Origin: Paulownia fortunei
Lineage: Eukaryota; Streptophyta; Magnoliopsida; Lamiales; Paulowniaceae
NCBI GenBank assembly: GCA_019321725.1
Contig: CM033120.1
Location: 12,306,278 to 12,370,277 of the forward strand
Direction: 5' to 3'
Length of the DNA stretch: 64,000 bases
The notes under the pieces are model-generated. The model ran no database searches. It saw only the letters and a program-made list of their open reading frames with translations, and was not told where the DNA came from. Every line of letters starts with the position of its first letter. Positions within the stretch are counted from its first letter, which is position 1. A program made the translations under genes and the position numbers. Shown here one piece after another: positions 37,301-47,942 of the stretch.

Positions 37301-39608
37301 GGGTAGACCCACTCCATTGCCATATCTAATTAAAGCCAACTGCACTGATCAGCCTCCCTAATCCTTCCTCTAGTTAAGAATTGATAAGCATACAGTACAA
37401 ACAAAACCCTATTACATGCAGTACCCACTTTCAGATACTTGGAGTTTTCTGATCCGCAACGACATATTATTCATAGTGATGTTTGCCAGTCCAATGAAAT
37501 CATTGAATAAAGAAATATATTTGCAACTCTATCAGTTTGGTGTGAAACTATATGCAGAGGTAAACTTATGGAAGATGTGTTGTACATCAGGTTGTATCCA
37601 AGCATGTGGTTCCTAATTCCGGTAAGTCACAGCTGTTTAAAAGTTGTTAAACTTGATCCTGTGGCAAAGAGTTTGATTTTTCATATAGCCTTGTTATGGC
37701 AACCGCATATTTTTCATGGTATGCTCATCAAATGCACTCAAATCCTATACAGGCTTCAGGTTTTAAGCACACATAGCCAAAAGGAGAATGCTATTTTCAT
37801 GGTGTGACGTCGGTTTCTTTTGATGAAAACAGAACAGAGGAAGTAGGGAATTACCTGAGAGCACGAGGAGCTTCAGACATCTTCTTTCTAACCTGTAAAA
37901 AGTTAGAAGCAAGGGCATCAAAGATGAGGAAAAAACTTAAAGCAATTTAACTATGAATTCAAATTGGGGTTTACGCAATGGAACAGTGATGGTAAAAAAA
38001 TTTTGAAGTGCTTCCTTGTTAGTTTCGGGGGGAAAAAAAAAAGATCATGCATGAGAGCAGCTGATTACATTTTCCAAAAATGTCAATAGGAATAACACAA
38101 ATAATCAGTCCAAGGACAAATTTCACATTGGTTGAGAATACTTTTAACATGAGATAAAGAAACAGTCAGTGTATTAAACTACTCAATTCATGAAGCGGAA
38201 AGATACATCTGATCCAAATTGACCGATTCTTACATGACTTCACCTTGGGGTCTTTCAAGGCTTCTTTCGTTCTGCGTCTGATTCTCTCACGAGTCTCTGC
38301 ATGAGTTGGTACAGAGGATTAGACTGGCAAAAACCTATGAAAATAAGTTTTCACATGAGTGAACTCCAGAAATAGTTACCTTCAGTGTGTTTTCGTCCTT
38401 TGTTCCATGGCACTTTCCCTTTGTTTCTGTGACCAATTTTTTTCCTTCTCTGGATTTCCTTATCATCCTCAGTGTCAACACTTTCCAAGCTATGCTGGCA
38501 ACTATCTACTTGTATCTTTTCAGTTAAATTTGGCTCCTCCAATAGATCAGATTTTACCCCTTTGCAAGATTCCACGACATGAGGTGCCTGCCTTGGATAA
38601 ATTTCCTTGTGCATTGCTCTACAGGAGTATGGTCCCTTAAAGGAACTGAAATGGCCAAGGCCAACGCAGGGACATATGTTCTTCACAAGAGATGCACCAG
38701 AAGTTGAATATGTTGTGTGTTCAATCACATAAGCAAAATTGGGCAGAATAGTTCTAGGCATGGAATTGATAGGTAGTCGCGAAGTAGACAGCTTCCTGGA
38801 AAGAATCCATTATAGACCATCATTCTTTTTGCCGTTACCGACAAGAGCCATTCATCTGTTATCTACCTTCTTATTTAGTTATTTTAGACTATCCGGTACC
38901 CAAAAGGCACAATTCATAATCATGAAACTCACATTGCACAAAACCTACTATTAGGAAGTCATAGGATAGGTCTCAAACCATGCTGTTTCCCCTATAAAAG
39001 GCACTGTTCGCACAAAGGGCTACATTATAAGAGCACGTAAACTTTAAAATTGTCCCAGGCACCAGCATAATAGAATTTAAACTATACGCCTTTGTTAACA
39101 GCTGTGGGTCTACTTATCAAAAAAAAAAAAAAGAAAGAAAGAAAGAAAAAAAGAAAAAAAAAGCTGCAGGTCACCTGTTCTTTTCATATCCCATCTTATA
39201 TTGGCAACCCATCCATCCATAATATACTCCCACTGTACGGGTGCCAGCATAATAAGTAACAAGAAAGTGGAACAGGAGATTTGAGGCCTTACTGAACCTC
39301 TCCATCAAAATAAACTAAAGAAAAGTTTCATTTGTGAATTTTTTTCACTTAAATTCAAAATCAAGATTCAAAATCCAAACTCCATAGCCAATTCCCAGAT
39401 TCTCAAGATGGGATTTATCACCCTGTCTCTAAGGAAATTATTATCGAGCATTTTAAGCACATTATGCAAATACCAAGTAGAAGTTTCAACCTTAAAAAAT
39501 AAAACATACATATACTAGAAAAAGGAAATGAGAGAAGGGTGGGGGGGGGGGGGGGGGGGGGGGGTTGTTGTGTGGGAGAAGGAGCGCTTACAACGGACAG
39601 GAGAGCAT
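34318..39608 (-). CDS. NUMOD3-motif coiled-coil protein (At1g53800-like), 384 aa
   Basis: Six exons on the minus strand: 39608-39592 (17 nt: M-L-S-C-P then TT), 38795-38380, 38296-38244, 37892-37855, 36382-35950, 34515-34318 (TGA). They total 1155 nt with every junction in phase. The next in-frame Met (38761) would also serve if exon 1 is wrong. A NUMOD3-type motif, KGKVPWNKGRKHTEETRERI, spans the exon 2/3 junction at about residues 131-150. NUMOD3 is a DNA-binding helix first seen in homing endonucleases, but no nuclease domain is present. After a basic segment, about residues 205-320 are Lys/Glu/Ala-rich heptad-like coiled coil (KAKEMARIRAERAAQ). The tail contains EISLADQIRLVKNRRAEQLL, conserved in plant relatives. 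The N terminus is Ser/Thr-rich and may target plastids. Molecular role unknown. Exon 1 is the least certain part. Confidence 0.82.
34865..35478. mobile_element. MITE-like element with about 150-bp terminal inverted repeats, inside the last intron of the NUMOD3 gene
   Basis: The left end starts GGGTTAATTCCACTTTGGCC and the right end, reverse-complemented, starts GGGTTAATTGCACTTTGCCC. Matching words then continue in the same order on both arms: TTGTACTATCTCCAAT, CCATCTTTTTGTTGCATCAC, ACTTCAATC, ATATTGCACCTA. Arms are about 150 bp and the centre about 300 bp, with no coding frame. T runs flank both sides, so the target duplication cannot be read precisely. Long TIRs suggest a Mutator-type non-autonomous element. 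Confidence 0.8.
36383..37854 (-). other. Long intron 4 of the NUMOD3 gene
   Basis: A 1.5 kb intron. At 36780-36900 and 37190-37330 it holds GC-rich patches unlike the surrounding DNA, with TAGACCCACT words at both (36892 and 37303). They could be the ends of an old insertion of about 550 bp, but I could not establish terminal repeats. Confidence 0.4.
39541..39564. repeat. Homopolymer run of 24 G
   Basis: Uninterrupted G24 on the plus strand (C24 on the transcribed strand of the NUMOD3 gene), starting 27 bases inside its first intron. Such runs are hypervariable and hard to sequence. Confidence 0.95.
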
Positions 39609-41800
39609 CGCAGATTGCGTATGAGGGAGCGGTCGTTGAAAGGTAGATAATTATAATATTACTATTATTATTATTATTATTATTGTGAATATTATTATTA
39701 TTAGGTAAATTATTAAAATTATTCGTGAGGTTTTAGTTATTTACAAAAAAATAGGATAAATTATTGAAATTATCGGTGAAGTTTGAGTTATTTATAAAAA
39801 AAATCTTTGTATTTATAAATTGTAGATACTCCTTAATATTTATTACTATTAATATTATTAAGGTAAATTATTGAAATTATTCGTGAGATTTGAGTTATTT
39901 ACAAAAAAAAATCTTTAAATTTATAAATTATAAATATCCCTTAATATTTATTTTTATTTTATAAATTATACTTATTGAAGAATTATGAAATAAAAAAAAA
40001 TTAAAAGGGTATTTATAATTTTAAATACATAATTTTTTTATAAATAGATCAAACCTTAATAATAATTTCTATAAATTATCCTTATTCTTACTTTTTTTTT
40101 TGGCTTATCTAAATAAAAACAAGTGACAAATCAAAATCCAATTTGCTGTTTGGAATGAAAAATATGCATTTTTAATATTTTACTACATGGTAAACATTTA
40201 TGTAATGTTATCTTGCCTAAGTTCACAAAATGGTATAATAAGAAAAAGGATTTTTTTTCTTTCTTTTTTTGTTTTCTTTTGAAGTAGATAAAGGATCTAA
40301 GATTACAAAATATCAAAATCTAAGAGAGAATTATAGCCCCACAAATTCCAACTTTTGTATTCATTCCCAAAATAAATTAAAAAATGAGATTTGGATTTGA
40401 TAAAAAAAAGCTTTAGTTAGTTACAAATTTCTTACATCTTCTTGAATAAAAAAAACAAGATTTAACGGGATTTTGATTTATAACTAAGTATTTTTAGTTT
40501 TTAAAACATTTAATGGCAAAATATATAAATAATCAACTCCATATTCTTTTAACACTTTCATTCAAATCTATTCGAGTACATGACAGCAAACCAATATTAA
40601 ATCGATTGGCTGGTTCAATTGTTAATTGATGGTCGTTTAGTTTGATTCGGTGCAAAAAATTAAAAATTCAGTCAAAAATTGATCAAATCGATCAAAGCCT
40701 CTCCTTTTTTGTTTATTTTTTCTTTTTATTTTGTATTTGGTTATATATATATATTTGAATTTTGAGTTTTGTTACACATATTTTTTTAGTTAGTTATTTA
40801 TCTATTTTTTCTTTGTATAAAATAAAAAATTTATTATATTATAATATTATATTATATAAAATTAAATATAATCAATATATATTAGATCAATTGAACTAAG
40901 GCCATCTCCAACCCATTGCAAGTGTTTTGGTGTAATTTGACTTAAATCACCTCCAATCACTGCATCAAACTTTACACTAAATGAATATTTTATTCTTACT
41001 TACTTTTTATTTATCAATTATCACTTATTTATATTTTTATAAAGTTATTTAATTATTTATATTTTATTACTACTAATTATACTAAATAAAAAACTATATA
41101 TAATTAATATTACATTTATTGATTATATTACAAAGATAAATATTATAATTAATATCACAAAAAAAAAAAAATACTACATTGCACAAATATAAAAACTAAT
41201 ACATTTTGAGAATTAGTATATTCATCCCACAAATGATCAAGTAATGTATCTCGAAATGCAAAGTGAGCATCTTTATTCTTAATTTGTCTATACCGAACAT
41301 CTTTATGTAGTATTTTATTTTTTAAATTTTAGTTTTTAATATTTATGTTGTATTTTATTTTTGAATTTTATGCAAGTAATGTTATATTAATGTATTTATT
41401 TATTATTGTTAATTATTAAAATTTATCGCAAATATTATTTACTTGTTAATTATGATAATTAATCACTACAAATATTATTGCAAAATAATAAGAAAATTAA
41501 AATAAATAAAACTAAATTATAAATTAATTAAATATATAATATAAGATACAAATGTAATTAAAATTGAGAGTAAAATAATTTTGAGGGTAAATTAAAAATA
41601 TATATATTATACCAAATTTGATATTTTAGTGTAGGATTTTTGGTGTTGGATCAACGATCTTCTAACAATCAATTGCAAAATTAATTTAATTACTCATTCT
41701 GTTATAAAAGCAAGGCCGCAAATAAATTCCTTTTCCCCACCCAAACTCCTATAATCATCTTCCAAATGGTCTTTTTGCAAAAGCTGGCTTTTGCATTCAA
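39609..41800. other. AT-rich intergenic region
   Basis: Holds an (ATT)n tract at about 39660-39690. A roughly 125-bp direct repeat follows: TAAATTATTGAAATTATTCGTGAG-like units occur near 39705, 39755 and 39862, each followed by TTTATAAATT words. No gene was found. Confidence 0.45.
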
Positions 41801-41835
41801 AATTGTAGGTTTGATCCATAGAAAACCACGAATCC

Positions 41836-42003
41836 AGCCCATTTCTAGACCGCGTGATATGGGCCAAATCCAATCCAGAAAAAGCCCAATTTTAGTTTGA
41901 TCAAACTCGTAGATTTTCGAATGACATTGATCCTTCAACTCTCTTCTCCTATTATAGCCAATTTTCCTACGATTAGGGTTTTACACTCTTCATCCTAGGG
42001 TTT
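41836..42003 (+). promoter_or_regulatory. Promoter of the UBA2C-like gene: three site II-type elements and two telo-boxes
   Basis: AGCCCA at 41836-41841, ATGGGCC at 41859-41865 and AGCCCA at 41883-41888 are site II-type motifs (TGGGCY). TTAGGGTTTT (41973-41982) and CTAGGGTTT (41995-42003) are telo-boxes just before the start codon. This pairing is common in plant genes for RNA-binding and ribosomal proteins expressed in dividing cells. Confidence 0.7.
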
Positions 42004-42015
42004 CCTCCTTGCGAA

Positions 42016-43461
42016 ATGGACCCAATCAAGAAACGCAAAATCGACGACAATGGCGTCGTCAAGGCGGACGCCGACGCCTTCAATCCCCTCATGCTCACCC
42101 TCGACGATGCCCGCAAAATCCTCGAGCCCTTCACCCACGACCAGCTTTTGGAAATTGTCCAAAATGCGCTTCTGCGCCATCCCGATGTCCTCGAAGGCGT
42201 GCGATCATTTGCGGACCGAGATACCACGCAGCGGAAGCTTTTCATTCGCGGTCTCGGCTGGGAAACCACCACAGAGAAACTCCGCGCGCTTTTCTCGTCC
42301 TACGGAGAGTTAGACGAGGCCGTAGTCATCCTCGATAAGGTCACGGGTAAGTCGAAAGGGTACGGATTTATCACTTTCAAGCACATTGACGGTGCAATCA
42401 TGGCTTTGAAGGAGCCGAGCAAGAAAATTGATGGTAGGATGACGGTTACGCAGCTTGCTGCTGCCGGAATTTCAGGTGGTGGCGGGCCTGGGGTGGGTGG
42501 TGGTGTTGGAGGAGTGAACAATCCGGTGGATGTGTCGATGAGGAAAATTTATGTGTCCAATGTGCCGTATGATATGCCCGCTGAGAGGCTTCTTCAGCAT
42601 TTTTCTATGTATGGGGAGATTGAGGAGGGGCCGTTGGGGTTTGATAAAGCCACGGGGAAGTCCAAGGGCTTTGCGTTGTTTGTTTATAAAACTGCTGAGG
42701 CCGCAAGGGCGTCTTTAGTGGATCCAATAAAGAATATCGATGGCCACCAATTGAATTGTAAGCTGGCAATTGATGGGAAAAGAATGAAGCCTCCTGGGGT
42801 TGGAGCTGTGGGGCCTATGGGGGTGCAGGGAGGTACTCAGGGGAATGGGGATGGAATTGGGGCCACTATGCCCGGCGGCCAGTATGGTGGCCCGGGTGGG
42901 ATTGTTGGGCATTATGGTGGTTTTTCTGGCAGTTTAGGTGCTGGTGTAGGTGGTCCAGGATTATCGGCCATTGGAAGTCAAGCCGCAGGATCCAATTTAG
43001 GGGTTAGTGGTGGGTTTGGTTCTGGGATTGGTGCGCCTTATGCTGGTGGTTCTCATTTTGGCGGGCCTATTGGAACTGCGTATGGTGGATTGGGCAGTGC
43101 TGCTGGTGGATTGGCTGGTACTGGTGGTGCATTGGGTGGGGCTGGAAGTGGATTGGGTTCTGGGGCAGGGTTGGCTAGTGGTGCTGGTGGTGGATTTGCT
43201 GGGGTTGGAGCTGGATTGGGTGGTGCTGGTGGTGGAACAGGTGGTGCTGGCAGTGGAATGGGTGCTGCAGGTCGTGGGTCATCTTTGTATGGTTTGCCAC
43301 CTAGCTCAGCTGGGATGGGTTCTGGAGATTATCCACAGAATGCACATTACAGCTTATCATCTGGTGGGTATCAAGGCCAGCATAATCAACCAGCAGGAGC
43401 ATTGTCAACACCTAGAGTTCCACCTGGGGGAGCCTACCAGGGGATGCCCCCTTACTACTGA
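42016..43461 (+). CDS. UBA2C: UBP1-associated protein 2C-like RNA-binding protein, 481 aa
   Basis: Intronless coding sequence. A short acidic/basic N terminus is followed by two RRMs: RRM1 with RNP2 LFIRGL (75-80) and RNP1 KGYGFITF (114-121), and RRM2 with IYVSNV (178-183) and KGFALFVY (217-224). A Gly-rich tail (about 260-440) with A-G-S-G-type repeats and a Tyr-ending C terminus (G-M-P-P-Y-Y) follow. This is the UBA2 architecture: nuclear hnRNP-like proteins that bind U-rich RNA, partner UBP1 and respond to wounding or ABA in Arabidopsis. The ATG lies in a good context (GCGAAATGG) 12 bases after a telo-box. The Gly-rich half is built of imperfect GGTGCTGG-like DNA repeats, so length may vary. 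UBA2C is preferred to UBA2A/B because of the N terminus and gene order. Confidence 0.92.
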   Translation: MDPIKKRKIDDNGVVKADADAFNPLMLTLDDARKILEPFTHDQLLEIVQNALLRHPDVLEGVRSFADRDTTQRKLFIRGLGWETTTEKLRALFSSYGELDEAVVILDKVTGKSKGYGFITFKHIDGAIMALKEPSKKIDGRMTVTQLAAAGISGGGGPGVGGGVGGVNNPVDVSMRKIYVSNVPYDMPAERLLQHFSMYGEIEEGPLGFDKATGKSKGFALFVYKTAEAARASLVDPIKNIDGHQLNCKLAIDGKRMKPPGVGAVGPMGVQGGTQGNGDGIGATMPGGQYGGPGGIVGHYGGFSGSLGAGVGGPGLSAIGSQAAGSNLGVSGGFGSGIGAPYAGGSHFGGPIGTAYGGLGSAAGGLAGTGGALGGAGSGLGSGAGLASGAGGGFAGVGAGLGGAGGGTGGAGSGMGAAGRGSSLYGLPPSSAGMGSGDYPQNAHYSLSSGGYQGQHNQPAGALSTPRVPPGGAYQGMPPYY

Positions 43462-43464
43462 GGT

Positions 43465-45968
43465 AGTTTCCTTTTACCTACTCTTTTTATCTTTCATTAA
43501 TCTAATTGCTTTAATTGGTTGTGCCCGCACATATTGCAATGCTTTGTTTTCTCTTGGCATTATCATTTGTTCTCATGTCATGACTTTATGTGCTTGTTGT
43601 TTCGGAGCTTCATGGTCATTGCTCCATTAAGATTTGTAATTGAGGCTGTGTGGTTTAATTATCCCTTCAATTTGAGGAAAGCTATTATTGACTGATTTTA
43701 GTTCCATGCCACTTCATTTACATGCTAATCTTTTCTGTTGGACATTCTTAGTTTCTGTGTTTTCTCAAGAAGTTTGAGTTGGGTCTTCGTTGAATGCCTC
43801 TATTTCTGTGCCTTGAACATCTAGAATCAGCAGATTCATTCATGTGCATGATGTGTAGAGGAATGTTAGTATCAATGTGAATATCATTGATTGTGATCTT
43901 TTGGTGCCTTTGTGTATTCGCCGTTATGCCAGAATAAATTTTGTTGTTCGTTTGCTTTTGTGTAATGTTCTCTGCTATGCCAACCTGATGCAGGCGAATT
44001 TATTAGCTTTTGTTAATTCCTTTTGTATTAATAATGAACTTGCAGGACTTGTGGATTAGAATAGTTGTGGAAATGAGTGCAATCTGCGTTATTATTTGAA
44101 AAACTGAAACCTCCAATTGCAAGTTGCCTGCATAATTGCAATAAACTTGCTATTTTCTCTGAGAAGAATTCTGTCTTTCTCTTGCAATTTCTTGTAGAAA
44201 CTTTACTTGCATGATAAGTTTGCTTTCACTTGAAAGTTTGTAAGGTTGCTATACAATTTATTACCGGGGATTACATGTACAGATTCTTTATATGTATTCA
44301 TTCAAAATTACTGACTAGGATAGTATGATGCAATTCAGCATTTGTCTGTACAAGTGGGTTGTTTAGCCCCAGACTCCCTCTATTTATTTATTGGTTGGTA
44401 TAGGGTGGATTTTCAATCTTAGCATTTTCCTTGAGAGGGGTAGACAACTGGAAGAAACTAGAGTGGACCTGATAAGCATTCATGAGTTTGGATATTTCTG
44501 GAGAAAACTAAGCACAACATTGATAGGCCAAGGTTGATGTTGTCTGACCTAAAAAAACTTGAAAATAAGATTAATTTTTAGGAGGATTTATTTTTTTACT
44601 ATGTTTATTTGGTTTGCATTGGAGAATTTCATACCTTACTCTTGATTTCCTAATTTGGACTCATTGAGGTGAACTGGCGGTATAAAAACTTGAAAATAAG
44701 ATGAATTTTGAGGATGATTTGTTTTTTTACTGTGTTTATTTGGTTTGCATTGGACAATTTCATACCTTAAGACTCTTGGTTTCCTAATTTAGACTCATTG
44801 AAGTGAACTCGCAGTATATGGTTCCATGACATGCAGTCTCTGTATCATAATCTTCAGTGCTGTGAGTTGCTTTATTTGTCTTTGAGTTACTGCATTTACA
44901 CTTGGACCTTTGGTGTGGTCTTCTCTTTAATTTGTTGTCCGCTTCTTGGTATACTCTATATCTTTCTAGATGTTGCCTCAAGTATTCTTTTTTATGAGTA
45001 TCATTTGAGCAGTTTCCAAGTTTTGGATGTGTAGTGCACATTACTTTGTTGAACTGCATTGTTGATGGGTATGTGGTCCTTTAACATGTTACTGTTAAAC
45101 ACTTAAGGGTTTTTTTGTTGTAGAGATCTAGTAATACTTTACAGGGTATTTTTGTTGTTCTGCAGTATTTTTCCTTCTTTTGATGACTAAGAGTTACTAG
45201 ACATATGTGGCTTGCTAGTTTCCCTTCTAATATTCCTAACTTGGTTTCTTTGTGTTTGAGTTGATGTGCATGTTCTTCTGAATGTTTTAAGTATTTTCAT
45301 GCATTTGGCTGGGTATAATATAAGATGCTTGTGATTGTTGTATTTGCAAAATTCTTTTCCTTGTTGAAATTGCCCGGTCAATATTTCCTACTGAAGTCCT
45401 GACTAGCTGTTATGAAAGGACACCTACGTGTGACATGCATGTCTTTTATGTACTGTATCCTACCGAAAGCAGGTAACTTTTACATGTTTTACACGATAGG
45501 ACACTCATTCTCACTAGTGCTTTCGTGGATACAGCTGCAAATATAGCTTAAAGTACTGCCTCTTAAAAAGTTCATTTATGCACATCGCTCATTGTAAGAA
45601 TTATATACACTGTTTATCTTGTGACATTGTTTTGTATTGTTTAATTTCTTTGCAACCAATCAACTCCTGAAACATGGTACAATCTTCTGCGAAACTTCTT
45701 GCCTTTTTATATCATTCTGTCATTATATATTTATTTCGCTACCTTTTTCTTTGATACATTTCTTGAGCCTTTCTAGATTTGGATTATAATGAGTCTCCTT
45801 GTGCTTAATCTGATTTTGACAAATGGTCAACATAGTCCACTTTTGTCCTGTCTTCTGCTGGTACCATGCAGTGATTATTTAGCTTTTGGTTTCTTGTTGT
45901 ATGTGTTTTTTATTTTGTTGGTTGGATGTTGATTGATATATTGAGTTATGAATGGATGTCTGATTCAG
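43465..45968 (+). other. 2.5 kb intron in the 3'UTR of the UBA2C-like gene
   Basis: The stop codon TGA (43459-43461) is followed at once by a GT donor (about 43463-43466, G-G-T-A-G-T-T). The acceptor GATTCAG ends at 45968, before GTTTATGACCAGC. The intron is T-rich without coding frames and contains a tandem duplication at 44554-44818. Confidence 0.65.
44554..44818 (+). repeat. Tandem duplication of about 130 bp in the UBA2C 3'UTR intron
   Basis: Copy 1 (44554-44683) and copy 2 (44684-44818) share AACTTGAAAATAAGAT, TTTATTTGGTTTGCATTGGA, AATTTCATACCTTA, ATTTCCTAATTT or TTTCCTAATTTAGACTC, and TGAACT words in order. A few substitutions and small indels distinguish them. Confidence 0.85.
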
Positions 45969-46300
45969 GTTTATGACCAGCTTGTTGGTGCAGTAGCCTT
46001 AGAGGTTCTGGTGATTTGGCAGGCAATGTGAACTCTGGCTTGATGAATTTGATTTGCTGTGTGTTTGGCCTCTTCTTCACTTCATCTACGCCTTATGATG
46101 TGACCTTCTCTGATTGCTCATAATTAAAGCGTGTTAGACTACTTTTCTGGAAAATGCTAAAAGCGGGGGTTGAGGGGTGAGGAAAGAGGACTAGTAGAGT
46201 AGTTTGTACTTTATGAGGAGCTCGCTTGCCCTTCCACTCTTTTCATGTATGAAAACATTTTTATATCTGCTTATTTTTATAGTAGAATGCTTTAACATTG
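45969..46300 (+). other. Distal 3'UTR exon(s) of the UBA2C-like gene
   Basis: Sequence after the 3'UTR intron, starting GTTTATGACCAGCTTGTTGG, is less AT-rich than its surroundings and resembles the long non-coding tail of plant UBA2 transcripts. A further donor may lie near 46020. The end of transcription is a guess. Confidence 0.45.
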
Positions 46301-46404
46301 TATATTTCTTTTTGGTTGTTGGTGCTTGTGATGTTTCTTGGCTTTGATATTTTTTTACCTCTTTGTTGGTTTGACGGAATAATGCTTTGTAAAGTGTTTG
46401 TATA

Positions 46405-46475
46405 ACTAGTATTAACTCAAGCGGCAATATGCTATGGATTTGAGGTCCTGGGTTTAAAGTCCCATCAATAGTGTT
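46405..46475 (+). repeat. SINE-like fragment with tRNA-type A and B boxes
   Basis: AACTCAAGCGGC (about 46413-46424) resembles an A box, and GGTCCTGGGTTTAAAGTCCC (about 46444-46463) a B box at the spacing seen in tRNA-derived SINEs. No tRNA cloverleaf can be drawn, so not a tRNA gene. Confidence 0.45.
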
Positions 46476-47000
46476 GGCATATGGGGGTTTTGGTTCATTT
46501 TAATAATTCCACTATTCCATAAACATAATAGTGTTCTTGTAGATTATTCATTTATTTAGAAAATCTAATTGTGATATTGTGTTTTCATATACCTGTACTC
46601 TAATGCTTCATTAAACTAATGCAGTATGCCTAGTTGTGTCTGTTATGTTTGCCTATCTAGTATGTTTGTTGTGTCTCTGTGGGCATCTAGTTCTTTTTGC
46701 AACCCCTTGCCTTTCTGGCTGTGATGCTCTGGAGCCAGATTCTTCATAGTTCCTTGCTTTCCTTTCCTTTTCTCTTCCTTTTTGTTGTTTTTTTTCTTTT
46801 TTCTTCGGGGTTGTGGTGAAGGTTGAAAGTGTAGATGCCAACATCTCAAATGGAATAATAAAGAATAAGTATCTGAAACCGAAATTTGATATTCATCATT
46901 ATGTTTACTCCGTTGGTATGTTACTCTCTTCAGTTTTAGCTTCAACTATTTGGAATAGTTGAATTTGTTAAGATGCTTTGTGTGTAGAGCGGGATACGCT

Positions 47001-47085
47001 CTCAGAACAATGTGCTTGCTGACCATCACTCTGGTAATACATTGTCAGAATAGTATGCTTGCTGACCATCACTCTGGTAACATAG
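47001..47085. repeat. Short tandem duplication, 2 x about 42 bp
   Basis: The 20-base word GCTTGCTGACCATCACTCTG plus GTAA occurs in both copies (47014 and 47057 onward), with TCAGAA and an ATG/GTG variant before it. Confidence 0.85.
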
Positions 47086-47195
47086 TATCAATGAGGCAAG
47101 TTTGATTATGCGATTAAGTCAGAGAATTGATTTAGGTTCCTTGTTCTAATAGTTAATAATCTTTGGAGATGAGAAACATGTTACATTGAGTATTA

Positions 47196-47576
47196 AGGTG
47201 CTGTTTGGATGTGTTCTCATTTCCATTCTAAAGATTTCCCAGTTAAAAATTATAGATGTCTCCTACCTTACCAATAGTACGCGACATAATTCCGTATTGT
47301 CATTCTGTCAGAGCACACAAGATGCTTTTGGACAGGATGTTTTGTGAAATTCTCTCACAAAATTTGTTCTGACAGTGCACAGTGTCGCCTTTTTCTGGGC
47401 TTGTACAAATCCCATTTTCAGGAAAAATCTCTGAAAAGGGCTGGATTTTGATATCCAATTTGCGCTACTGTTGGCCAATTTGGTTAATGCATTAAAAATG
47501 TCTCTTGAATACAAATTAGCCCATTCCTCTCATCTCATGTATATGTTATATTTTTACGTTGTAATTAATGTTATAA

Positions 47577-47613
<37 letters not shown>

Positions 47614-47942
47614 GTATATAATATGTGCATCCGTGTATCTATTATTACATCATATCAACATATGAACTATATATTTATATGTTCAGTTCTGAAAACAGTT
47701 AAGTAGCAAAATAAATAGATAATAAATGAATATAACCCCATGGAAACACGTTTTCAGAGTTTTGAGAGAATGAAAACAAGCCATCCAAACACATTCTCTT
47801 TTGCACTTGTAAAAACAAGGTCTTTAAACCATGTTATCCAAACACAATCCCAATTATCCTCTCAATTCCAGAAAAAACCCATTCTCATTCTACTTTGCAA
47901 AAAATGCATTCTGGACAACGAAAACACATTCAAATGAGCCCT
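47196..47942. mobile_element. Probable MITE, about 0.75 kb
   Basis: The left end reads GGTGCTGTTTGGATGTGTTC and the right end, reverse-complemented, AGGGCTCATTTGAATGTGTT, an imperfect inverted repeat of about 20 bp. Internal sequence holds a (TA)n run (47581-47611) and reciprocal words about 'TTCTCATT' and 'AATGAGAA' kinds near both ends. No coding. hAT-like by end type, but the target duplication is unclear. Confidence 0.5.

Noticed and set aside
43007..43630. 207-codon frame overlapping the UBA2C Gly-rich tail
   Set aside because: Alternative-frame reading of GGTGCTGG-type repeats; runs past the true stop with no start context.
46405..46475. A functional tRNA gene
   Set aside because: A- and B-box-like words are present but acceptor and anticodon stems do not pair, so only a SINE-like fragment is reported.
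47581..47611. (TA)n run as a meaningful signal
   Set aside because: Simple microsatellite; similar (AT)n runs occur at 5627-5646 and 57563-57591.
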